A stretch of DNA of 5,495 nt, from positions 1-5,495 of the forward strand of contig JAOZRF010000222.1 in NCBI GenBank assembly GCA_029940245.1. Direction: 5' to 3'. The position numbers were made by a program, and so were the translations under genes. The notes beneath the pieces are model-generated. The model was not told where the DNA came from. It was given only the letters and a program-made list of their open reading frames with translations, and ran no database searches. Shown one piece after another: positions 1 through 5,495 of the stretch (its first letter is position 1; each line of letters begins with the position of its first letter). This stretch comes from Desulfobacula sp. GTDB taxonomy: Bacteria > Desulfobacterota > Desulfobacteria > Desulfobacterales > Desulfobacteraceae.

Positions 1-42
1 ATAGAATGTCACTTAATTTATTGTAAAAAAACAAAGTAAATA

Positions 43-71
43 TTGACAAAAATCTACCACAATGTGATATT
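43..71 (+). promoter_or_regulatory. Likely sigma-70 promoter of the met-nadA operon
   Basis: A perfect -35 hexamer TTGACA (43-48) is followed after 17 bases by GATATT (66-71), a 3- or 4-match -10 element preceded by TG at 63-64, which would make it an extended -10. The bases before the -35 (about 12-41) are almost all A/T with an A tract at 25-31, as in an UP element. Transcription would start near 78, leaving a leader of about 35 nt before metY. Other AT-rich hexamers nearby (TATATC 72-77, TAAAAT 81-86) are possible -10 elements but sit too far from this -35. The call is by eye only. Confidence 0.6.
55..69. promoter_or_regulatory. Small imperfect palindrome over the promoter, possible operator
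   Basis: The core CACA-A-TGTG (58-66) is a perfect 4-bp inverted repeat around one central base. It extends to a 15-nt imperfect palindrome TACCACAATGTGATA with one mismatched pair (57/67). It sits in the spacer and overlaps the -10 element, where a bound repressor would block transcription. Short palindromes are common by chance in AT-rich DNA. I cannot assign it to a known regulator. Confidence 0.25.
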
Positions 72-99
72 TATATCCTTTAAAATAGACGAACGAATT

Positions 100-106
100 G
101 AGAGGA
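100..106 (+). promoter_or_regulatory. Ribosome binding site that fixes the metY start
   Basis: GAGAGGA lies 6 nt upstream of ATG 113. An in-frame TTG at 98 overlaps this Shine-Dalgarno sequence and has none of its own, so ATG 113 is the better start. Confidence 0.75.
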
Positions 107-112
107 AAGATC

Positions 113-1366
113 ATGATCAAAAAAAACAATTATCATTTTGAAACCCGTGCAATTCATGAAGGGTTAAAAGACAGCCCCTGGCAGGGTGCAACCCTCCCGC
201 CCATTTTTCAGACCACGGCCCATTATCATGAAAGTGCGGAATCCTTAAGCAAAACATTTGCCGGTAAAACGTCCGACCATATTTACATGCGCTTAAGCAA
301 TCCCACCAACCGGTTTCTTGAACAAAAACTGGCATCCCTGGAATCAGGAGCAGCCGCGGTTGTGACCGGTTCCGGTATGGCCGCCATTAACAATGCCTGC
401 ATGACCCTGCTTCGTTCTGGAGATGAATTTGTCGCCAGTAAAGCATTGTTCATGTCGTCATATTCGCTTTTTACAACTATTTTTAAAAAATACGGCATCA
501 GTGTAAAGCTTGTTGATCCTTTAAACCTTGATGACATTGAACAGGCCATCACTGAAAAAACACGATTTGTTTATGTGGAAACCATTACCAATCCAGGCAT
601 GGAAATTGCCGACATTAAAAGCATTGCACAGATTGCCCACGCAAACGTCATCCCGCTTATGATTGATAATACCCTGGCATCCCCCTGGCTTTGCAGGCCC
701 ATTGAACTTGGGGCAGATATTGTATTGCATTCAACCACCAAGTATCTGTCCGGGCATGGTGGCGCGATGGGCGGCGTGATCGTGGATGCTGGAAATTTTG
801 ACTGGTCCGGTGAAAAGTTTTCTGATTTTGTTCCCTTTGTTGAACAAAAAGGAAATCTTGCTTTTCTGCACAGACTGTTCAAAGAGCATCATGTTAATTT
901 TGGAACTACCCCTGCGCCTTTTCATTCCTATCTTACGGCCATTGGACTGAACACATTAGGCCTTCGCATGGAACGTCATATGGACAATGCCATAAAGGTT
1001 GCCCATTTCCTTAAGGAACAGCCAAAGGTTAAATGGGTCAATTTTCCGGGATTTGAGGATCATAAGTGTCATAAGATTGCAAAAAAACAATTTAATAATA
1101 AGGGCTTTGGCGCCCTGCTGACCTTTGGTCTAAAGGATCAGGATGCCTGCTTCAGGCTCATCGACAATCTTGACATGATTTTAAACATAGCCAATCTCGG
1201 GGATTGTAAGACATTGATTATTCACCCCTACTCTTCCCAGTACATAAGTTTTCCTGAAGACCTTAAAAATCAACTTGCCGACCCCCAGCTACTGAGATTT
1301 TCCCTGGGCGTAGAGCATGTTGAAGATATCTGCAATGATCTGGCACAGGCTCTGGAAGCGGTTTAG
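113..1366 (+). CDS. metY: O-acetylhomoserine sulfhydrylase (O-acetylhomoserine aminocarboxypropyltransferase), PLP enzyme
   Basis: Makes L-homocysteine directly from O-acetyl-L-homoserine and sulfide in the cytoplasm, releasing acetate. It belongs to the Cys/Met-metabolism PLP family (fold type I). Visible landmarks, numbered from ATG 113: the phosphate-binding YMRLSNPT (Tyr58, Arg60), GSGMAA (Gly86-Met89), the ring-binding Asp185 in MIDNT, and the Schiff-base lysine Lys210 in HSTTKYLSGHGG. The GGVIVD that follows leads into a FDWSG-type insertion typical of MetY rather than of cystathionine gamma-synthase. A FGTTPAPF stretch and a HPYSSQY substrate-side motif follow near the C-terminus. At 417 residues it is close to the usual MetY length of about 425-430. 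It is the first gene of the operon, 15 nt before metX, which supplies its substrate. O-succinylhomoserine use (MetZ-like) is possible but less likely. Confidence 0.92.
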   Translation: MIKKNNYHFETRAIHEGLKDSPWQGATLPPIFQTTAHYHESAESLSKTFAGKTSDHIYMRLSNPTNRFLEQKLASLESGAAAVVTGSGMAAINNACMTLLRSGDEFVASKALFMSSYSLFTTIFKKYGISVKLVDPLNLDDIEQAITEKTRFVYVETITNPGMEIADIKSIAQIAHANVIPLMIDNTLASPWLCRPIELGADIVLHSTTKYLSGHGGAMGGVIVDAGNFDWSGEKFSDFVPFVEQKGNLAFLHRLFKEHHVNFGTTPAPFHSYLTAIGLNTLGLRMERHMDNAIKVAHFLKEQPKVKWVNFPGFEDHKCHKIAKKQFNNKGFGALLTFGLKDQDACFRLIDNLDMILNIANLGDCKTLIIHPYSSQYISFPEDLKNQLADPQLLRFSLGVEHVEDICNDLAQALEAV

Positions 1367-1381
1367 GAAACGGTCTAACGG

Positions 1382-2548
1382 ATGAGCGAGTATATTGACC
1401 AAAACCCGAAAGGTGGAAGCGTCGGCATTGTTGAGAAACAATTTTTTACCTTTGCAATGCCCCCTGACCGGCTGAAACTTGAAAGCCTTGCCAGCATCGG
1501 CCCTGTGACCATTGCCTATGAAACCTGCGGAACCTTGAATCAGGAGAAAAGCAATGTTATCCTTGTACTTCATGCACTTTCAGGAGATTCTCACATGGCA
1601 GGGTATTATGATCCCACAGATGCAAAACCGGGCTGGTGGGATATCATGGTGGGTCCTGGAAAGGGGATAGACACAGACAAATACTTTGTCATATGCTCCA
1701 ATATTATCGGTTCCTGTGCCGGATCAACAGGCCCTTCATTCATAAACCCTGAAACAGGCACAGAATATGGCACCAGTTTTCCCCATATCACCATTGGTGA
1801 TATGGTAGCGGCACAAAAAGCCCTGATGGATCACCTTAAAATCAACTCTATTTTATCGCTGATCGGCGGATCAGTCGGTGGCATGCAGGTTCTTGAATGG
1901 TGTGTCCGATATCCGGATATGGTACAATCCGCCATTCCCCTTGCCACCACCACCCGGCACTCAGCTTTGGCCATTGCCTTTAATGAGGTTGCAAGACAAG
2001 CCATCATGGCTGATCCCAACTGGAATCAGGGAGATTATTATTCAAGTAAAAAACCGGACATGGGTCTTGCCATTGCCAGGATGATCGGGCATATCACCTA
2101 TCTTTCCGATGACTCCATGCGCCTAAAATTCGGTCGAAAACTTCAAAACAGGTCTGCCTTAAGTTTTGAATTCGGTGCCCAATTCCAGGTGGAAAGCTAT
2201 CTTCAGCACCAGGGCAACAAATTTATCGAACGTTTTGATGCCAACTCCTTTTTATATATCACCAAGGCAGCAGATTATTTTGACCTGGCTGCACAATATG
2301 GTTCAGGTTCCCTTGTAAAAGCCTTTTCAAAATGCAAATCAAAATTTCTTGTGGTATCTTATACATCTGACTGGCTTTATCCCACTTATCAGTCAAAAGA
2401 AATGGTCAAAGCCATGAAAAAAAACGGCCTGGATGTCAGCTTTTGTGAAATCGATGCCCAATGGGGGCATGATGCTTTTTTGCTTCCCAGTGACAGGCTT
2501 GACAATCTGATCACAGGATTTTTAAGGAGTGTGTCCCTTGATACCTGA
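1382..2548 (+). CDS. metX: Homoserine O-acetyltransferase, alpha/beta-hydrolase fold
   Basis: Transfers an acetyl group from acetyl-CoA to homoserine, the committed step of methionine synthesis. The 388-residue protein has the usual MetX length and order: an N-terminal GPVTIAYETCGTLN segment, the oxyanion-side GSCAGSTGPSFINPETG loop with FPHITIGDM, and the nucleophile elbow GGSVGGMQVLEW with Ser164. A variable helical lid follows, and then Asp330 in TSDWLYP and His363 in QWGHDAFLL complete the Ser-Asp-His triad. ATG 1382 is 15 nt after metY; the only nearby Shine-Dalgarno-like sequence is AGGAAA (1365-1370), which overlaps the metY stop at a rather long spacing of 11 nt, so translation may be coupled to metY. 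Its 3' end carries the metW ribosome binding site. The acetyl rather than succinyl donor is inferred from the adjacent MetY, since fold and motifs alone do not settle acyl specificity in this family. Confidence 0.93.
   Translation: MSEYIDQNPKGGSVGIVEKQFFTFAMPPDRLKLESLASIGPVTIAYETCGTLNQEKSNVILVLHALSGDSHMAGYYDPTDAKPGWWDIMVGPGKGIDTDKYFVICSNIIGSCAGSTGPSFINPETGTEYGTSFPHITIGDMVAAQKALMDHLKINSILSLIGGSVGGMQVLEWCVRYPDMVQSAIPLATTTRHSALAIAFNEVARQAIMADPNWNQGDYYSSKKPDMGLAIARMIGHITYLSDDSMRLKFGRKLQNRSALSFEFGAQFQVESYLQHQGNKFIERFDANSFLYITKAADYFDLAAQYGSGSLVKAFSKCKSKFLVVSYTSDWLYPTYQSKEMVKAMKKNGLDVSFCEIDAQWGHDAFLLPSDRLDNLITGFLRSVSLDT
2524..2529 (+). promoter_or_regulatory. Ribosome binding site of metW, inside metX
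   Basis: AAGGAG is a strong Shine-Dalgarno sequence inside the metX coding region. It is 8 nt before TTG 2538. A longer reading from GTG 2529 would begin on the last base of this site and so could not use it. Confidence 0.7.
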
Positions 2549-3152
2549 TCCTTTAAGATATGATTTAAAAATTATTGCTTCATGGATTGCGCCAGAATCA
2601 AAAGTGCTGGGCCTGGGGTGTGGAGAAGGAGACCTTCTTTTCTGGCTTAAAAAAAAAAAAAATATCAGGGAAAGGGGCATAGAGATAGAAGAATCAAAGG
2701 TGATCAAATGTATTGAAAAAGGGATCTCCGTTTTACAGGGCGACATTAATGAAGAAATGGAAGACTTTCCGGATAATGCCTTTGATTATGCCATTTGTTC
2801 CCAGACCCTCCAGCAGGTCTATGAGCCGTCAAACCTGATTCATTCCATGATGCGGGTGGCAAAAATGGGGGTGGTCAGTTTCCCTAATTTCGGTCATATC
2901 AAGGTCCGCGTGCAATTGGCATTTACGGGGCGCGCCCCCATGACCAGGGAACTGCCCTATTCATGGCACAACACCCCCAATATCAGGGTTCTAAGTCTTA
3001 ACGATTTTCACAAATTCTCTGATCAGATTGGCTTTAAAATCCTGAAAAAGGCTGCCATTAAAACAAAACCAACGAATCGCCAGGGTAAAATGGTAAACTT
3101 TCTGCCCAATCTGTTTGCGACTTATGGTATCTTTTTAATCGGAAAGGAATAG
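2538..3152 (+). CDS. metW: MetW, SAM-binding methyltransferase-fold partner of MetX
   Basis: Small class I methyltransferase-like protein that accompanies MetX in many proteobacteria and is needed for methionine synthesis in some of them; its exact chemistry is not settled. From TTG 2538 it has 204 residues, the normal MetW size. It opens with a PLRYDLKIIASWI helix, then motif I LGLGCGEGDL (24-33), then the acidic GIEIEE strand end (47-52) where the SAM ribose would bind. After this come VLQGDINEEMEDFPDNAFDY and CSQTLQQVYEP, both typical of MetW, and a later VSFPNFGH. The start overlaps the end of metX by 11 nt, which suggests coupled translation. An alternative GTG start at 2529 would add three residues. 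A run of 14 A at 2649-2662 encodes four lysines and an asparagine just after motif I; the frame stays open through it. The gene ends 2 nt before nadA. Confidence 0.9.
   Translation: MIPDPLRYDLKIIASWIAPESKVLGLGCGEGDLLFWLKKKKNIRERGIEIEESKVIKCIEKGISVLQGDINEEMEDFPDNAFDYAICSQTLQQVYEPSNLIHSMMRVAKMGVVSFPNFGHIKVRVQLAFTGRAPMTRELPYSWHNTPNIRVLSLNDFHKFSDQIGFKILKKAAIKTKPTNRQGKMVNFLPNLFATYGIFLIGKE
2649..2662 (+). repeat. 14-base adenine homopolymer inside metW
   Basis: Fourteen consecutive A residues encode Lys38-Lys41 and the first two bases of Asn42 of MetW. It is the longest homopolymer in the window. Loss of one A gives a TAG stop after 47 codons, and gain of one A gives a TGA stop after 59 codons, so slippage in replication or transcription would remove most of the protein. 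Confidence 0.95.
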
Positions 3153-3154
3153 AC

Positions 3155-4201
3155 ATGGAAAACACGAAAGATAACAAAAAGATCACTGATAAAATCATTG
3201 CGATCAAACAGAAACTTGGAAACCAGCTTGTCATATTAACCCATCATTATCAAAGAAAAGAGATCATTGATCTGGGAGACCATAAAGGAGACTCTTTTGG
3301 CCTTTCCCAAAGGGCTGCCCAGGATAAGCATGCACGATATATCGTTTTTTGCGGAGTTCATTTTATGGCAGAAAGTGCTGCTATTCTTGCAAAAAATTTT
3401 CAGACCGTGCAGATTCCTGATATGAATGCCGGCTGCTGGATGGCGGACATGGCAGATTCCTTTCTGGTTGAAAAGGCCTGGAATGATGTCACGGCCATTG
3501 TCGGAGAAAATCGGGTGACCCCCCTGGTTTACATGAATTCAGATGCCTTTATCAAGGCCCATTGCGGAAGAAACAATGGAGCTGTGTGTACCTCCTCCAA
3601 TACGTCCAAAGCCTTTGAATGGGCATTTAAACAAAGAGAAAAAATATTTTTCTTTCCAGATGAACATTTGGGAAGAAACACGGGCAATAATCTTAAGATC
3701 CCGGCACAGGAGATGATTGTCTGGGACCCTGAAAAACCATTGGGTGGAAATAGTGAAAGCGATATCAAACGCGCAACGGTCTTTTTATGGAAAGGACATT
3801 GTCTGGTTCATACGCGGTTTACAACCAATGACATGACTGCCATGAGAGAAAAATTTCCAGATGCTAAAATTATTGTGCACCCGGAATGCACCCAGGAGGT
3901 TGTAAAAGCGTCGGATGCCGTGGGTTCCACAAGTTTTATCGTCAAATATGTGGACCAGACATCAAAAGGTTCCGTGGTTATCATTGGAACGGAAATCAAC
4001 CTGATCAAGCGGCTTGCCATGGACTATCCAGACAAAAAAATAATCCCTTTAAAGGAGTCACTCTGCCCCAACATGTATAAAATAAATTTGAAAAATCTGT
4101 TGGCCTGTCTTGAAAATATCGGAAAAACAAACATTGTCACGGTTGATAAAACCATAAAAAAAGATGCCTTCATTGCTCTTGAAAATATGCTGAGTTTATA
4201 A
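3155..4201 (+). CDS. nadA: Quinolinate synthase, [4Fe-4S] enzyme of de novo NAD synthesis
   Basis: Condenses iminoaspartate with dihydroxyacetone phosphate to quinolinate, a cytoplasmic and oxygen-sensitive step. The 348-residue protein shows three homologous NadA domains. Landmarks are THHYQ (His30, His31), DSFGLSQRA, FCGVHFMAES, PDEHLGRNTG, KGHCLVH, HPEC, VGSTSFI and a C-terminal LCPNMYKI. Aligned from memory with E. coli NadA, the cluster ligands should be Cys94 (NAGCWMADM), Cys216 (KGHC) and Cys304 (LCPNMY). Cys66, Cys145 (AVCTSSN) and Cys245 (HPEC) are extra. The interval Cys94-Cys216 (122 residues) is about 35 longer than in E. coli, because of added stretches around SDAFIKAHCGRNNG and WDPEKPLGGNSESD; this matches a long NadA form I associate with Geobacter-type bacteria. 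GGAAAGGA (3141-3148) precedes the ATG by 6 nt, and the gene starts 2 nt after metW. nadB and nadC are not in the window. Confidence 0.95.
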   Translation: MENTKDNKKITDKIIAIKQKLGNQLVILTHHYQRKEIIDLGDHKGDSFGLSQRAAQDKHARYIVFCGVHFMAESAAILAKNFQTVQIPDMNAGCWMADMADSFLVEKAWNDVTAIVGENRVTPLVYMNSDAFIKAHCGRNNGAVCTSSNTSKAFEWAFKQREKIFFFPDEHLGRNTGNNLKIPAQEMIVWDPEKPLGGNSESDIKRATVFLWKGHCLVHTRFTTNDMTAMREKFPDAKIIVHPECTQEVVKASDAVGSTSFIVKYVDQTSKGSVVIIGTEINLIKRLAMDYPDKKIIPLKESLCPNMYKINLKNLLACLENIGKTNIVTVDKTIKKDAFIALENMLSL

Positions 4202-4216
4202 TAGAAAGGATATCCA

Positions 4217-5428
4217 ATGGATAAAACATCTTCAATAGCCGTACTCGGAACCTTTGATACAAAGGCTGCGGAACATCTTTTTCTTAAAAAGTGTATAGAA
4301 CAGCGAGGGGTTCGCACTCTCACCATTAATGTCGGGACCAAAAAGCCGGCATCCTGTGCTCTGGATTTTGATCTTTTCAACAGCCTTAAGGCAAAGGGCC
4401 TTTTACAAGATGGAAAGGGCCGGGATCAAATGATTGAGGCCATGCTGGAGGAAGGCAAAAAACTTGTCAAGACGCTTCATGACAAAGGTGAAATAGCAGG
4501 TATTGTTTCCGCGGGCGGTGGTTCCGGCACCTATATGTGCACGACAATCATGCGTGTACTGCCAATTGGCATCCCCAAAGTCATGCTGTCCACGGTCGCG
4601 GCAAGAGATATGACCCATATCGTTGGAACCGGGGACATCACCATGATGCCCAGTGTTTCTGATATACTGGGCATCAATAGTATTCTGGGAGGGATGCTGG
4701 ACAAAGCTGCGGCGGCTGTTACTGCCATGGCAAAAAGCGATTGGGTTCCTGACAAGAATCGTCCGCGCATTGCCCTTTCTTTTTTTGGATTCATTACCCG
4801 GGCTGCAGAACAAATTAAAGAATTACTGGAAAACAAAGGGTATGAAGTCGTTACCTTCCATGCCAATGGCACGGGAGGGACGGCAATGGAAGAGCTGGCT
4901 GCCGAGGGATTTTTCAAAGGCATTCTGGATCTGGCAACCCATGAACTGGCAGATAAGCTCATGAATGGGTATTGCGGTGGAATCGGCCCTCATCGTTTTG
5001 AAAGCATAAAAGGAAATTCACTCCCCAGGCTTATCATACCAGGTGGATTAGACTGTGCTGTGCTGGAATTTGACCGTTACACCATCCCTGAGCAATATAA
5101 AGATCGAAAAATATTTTTTTATGATTTTCGCTCTGCCATTCGATTGAACAAAAAAGAAACAAAAATGATTGCTCAACAATTATCAGAAAAATTGAATCCT
5201 GCAGGAGAAGCGATACAAGTATTAATTCCTAAAAAAGGCTGGTCAGTCGCTGACTATATTGACGGCCCGTTATATGATCCTGTGACAAACGATCTTTTTG
5301 TTAAAACATTCAAAGAAAATCTTGCAAAAACCATTATCGTTAAAGAGGAGAATCTTCACATTAATGATCTGTCTTTTGCCAGGCTGGCAGCCGATATGAT
5401 GGACCAAATGATCACCTCAAAAAAATAA
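4217..5428 (+). CDS. Tm-1-like ATP-binding domain protein (UPF0261 family), function unknown
   Basis: A 403-residue protein of the UPF0261/Tm-1-like family, whose plant member Tm-1 of tomato binds tobamovirus replication proteins. The bacterial role is not established. The N-terminal half carries LGTFDTKAAEH (10-20), the glycine-rich SAGGGSGTY (98-106) expected to hold nucleotide phosphate, PKVMLSTVAARD, and VGTGDITMMPSVSD (136-149). The C-terminal half has RPRIALSFFGFIT, FHANGTGGTAMEEL (214-227), ATHELAD, a PGGLDC segment near 275-280, a PKKGWSVAD stretch, and the family-typical HINDLSFA (381-388). The two halves resemble two Rossmann-like domains, as known for this family, and length is normal at about 400. 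I see no signal peptide or membrane segment. GAAAGGA (4204-4210) lies 6 nt before the ATG, 15 nt after nadA, so co-transcription is likely. GC falls noticeably after about base 5100. A PEP-hydrolase-like TIM-barrel gene often partners this family and could lie downstream, but none is visible here. Confidence 0.88.
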   Translation: MDKTSSIAVLGTFDTKAAEHLFLKKCIEQRGVRTLTINVGTKKPASCALDFDLFNSLKAKGLLQDGKGRDQMIEAMLEEGKKLVKTLHDKGEIAGIVSAGGGSGTYMCTTIMRVLPIGIPKVMLSTVAARDMTHIVGTGDITMMPSVSDILGINSILGGMLDKAAAAVTAMAKSDWVPDKNRPRIALSFFGFITRAAEQIKELLENKGYEVVTFHANGTGGTAMEELAAEGFFKGILDLATHELADKLMNGYCGGIGPHRFESIKGNSLPRLIIPGGLDCAVLEFDRYTIPEQYKDRKIFFYDFRSAIRLNKKETKMIAQQLSEKLNPAGEAIQVLIPKKGWSVADYIDGPLYDPVTNDLFVKTFKENLAKTIIVKEENLHINDLSFARLAADMMDQMITSKK

Positions 5429-5495
5429 AGAGGTTAAAATCAAAACTTATTGGTATTGCTTGCCTTTTTTATTATAGTCTTTTATGTTTGTATTA
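5429..5495. other. AT-rich tail after the last gene, no supported gene
   Basis: Sixty-seven bases follow the UPF0261 stop codon. An AAAGAGG sequence at 5427-5433 looks like a ribosome binding site, and two forward frames encode hydrophobic residues to the window end, as a membrane protein or signal peptide would. Neither has a start codon at a good distance. A very weak hairpin with a T6 run is also present at 5452-5470. I cannot tell whether this is intergenic DNA or the very start of a further operon gene. Confidence 0.4.

Noticed and set aside
98..112. Upstream TTG start for metY, adding five residues
   Set aside because: The TTG overlaps the GAGAGGA ribosome binding site, which is spaced correctly only for ATG 113.
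1..112. SAM riboswitch or T-box ahead of metY
   Set aside because: There is no visible stem series, and the leader after the predicted promoter is only about 35 nt.
113..1366. Cystathionine gamma-synthase or methionine gamma-lyase instead of MetY
   Set aside because: The insertion after GGVIVD, the longer length of 417 residues and the metX neighbour all favour the sulfhydrylase; gamma-synthases are usually nearer 380-400 residues.
2649..2662. A tract as a sequencing frameshift in metW
   Set aside because: The frame stays open across the tract and MetW motifs lie in the same frame on both sides, so the given length is right or differs by a multiple of three.
4531..4962. Long antisense open frame (143 codons) opposite the UPF0261 gene
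   Set aside because: It lies wholly within a gene with clear family motifs, has no recognisable protein features, and is a shadow of the coding strand. The other antisense frames opposite metY, metX and nadA were rejected for the same reason.
5452..5470. Hairpin GGTA-TTGCT-TGCC followed by six T, possible terminator
   Set aside because: The stem has only four pairs including a G-U wobble and is too weak for a credible intrinsic terminator.
5450..5495. Possible start of a membrane protein or lipoprotein gene from TTG 5450
   Set aside because: The translation is strongly hydrophobic, but the nearest ribosome-binding-like sequence is 16 nt away and only 15 codons are visible, so AT-rich intergenic DNA explains it equally well. 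The alternative frame from 5434, which also reads as hydrophobic, has no usual start codon.

Overview
This 5.5 kb window holds five complete genes, all on the + strand and packed into what looks like one operon: metY - metX - metW - nadA - a Tm-1-like (UPF0261) gene. Gaps between genes are 15 nt, an 11-nt overlap, 2 nt and 15 nt. I see no internal terminator or promoter. A sigma-70-type promoter lies in the first ~75 bases. The last 67 bases are AT-rich and contain no gene I can support. There are no RNA genes, insertion sequences, CRISPR arrays or repeat families.

The protein sequences suggest an anaerobic Gram-negative bacterium. My best guess is a sulfate-reducing Desulfobacterota member of the Desulfobacter/Desulfobacula type. 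This rests on the metXW pairing, on sulfide-using methionine synthesis, on the long NadA form, and on overall protein character at moderate-to-low GC. It is an inference from family resemblance, not a database match.

Region by region: 1-112 is the promoter and short leader. 113-1366 is metY, a PLP-dependent O-acetylhomoserine sulfhydrylase. 1382-2548 is metX, a homoserine O-acyltransferase of the alpha/beta-hydrolase fold. 2538-3152 is metW, a small SAM-binding methyltransferase-fold protein that usually accompanies metX; it most likely starts at a TTG inside the end of metX. 3155-4201 is nadA, the iron-sulfur quinolinate synthase of NAD synthesis. 4217-5428 is a Tm-1-like/UPF0261 protein of unknown function.

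How they fit: MetX acylates homoserine and MetY replaces the acyl group with sulfide, giving homocysteine in one step without cystathionine. That route makes sense for a sulfide-producing cell. MetW is thought to act with MetX. NadA starts a different pathway (de novo NAD) but is firmly embedded in the same transcript, and the uncharacterised Tm-1-like gene follows it with a good ribosome binding site.

I do not see a clear new biological system here. The points most worth a second look are the 14-base A tract inside metW, the joining of methionine genes to nadA and an uncharacterised conserved gene, the small palindrome over the promoter, and a drop in GC in the last 330 bases of the final gene.
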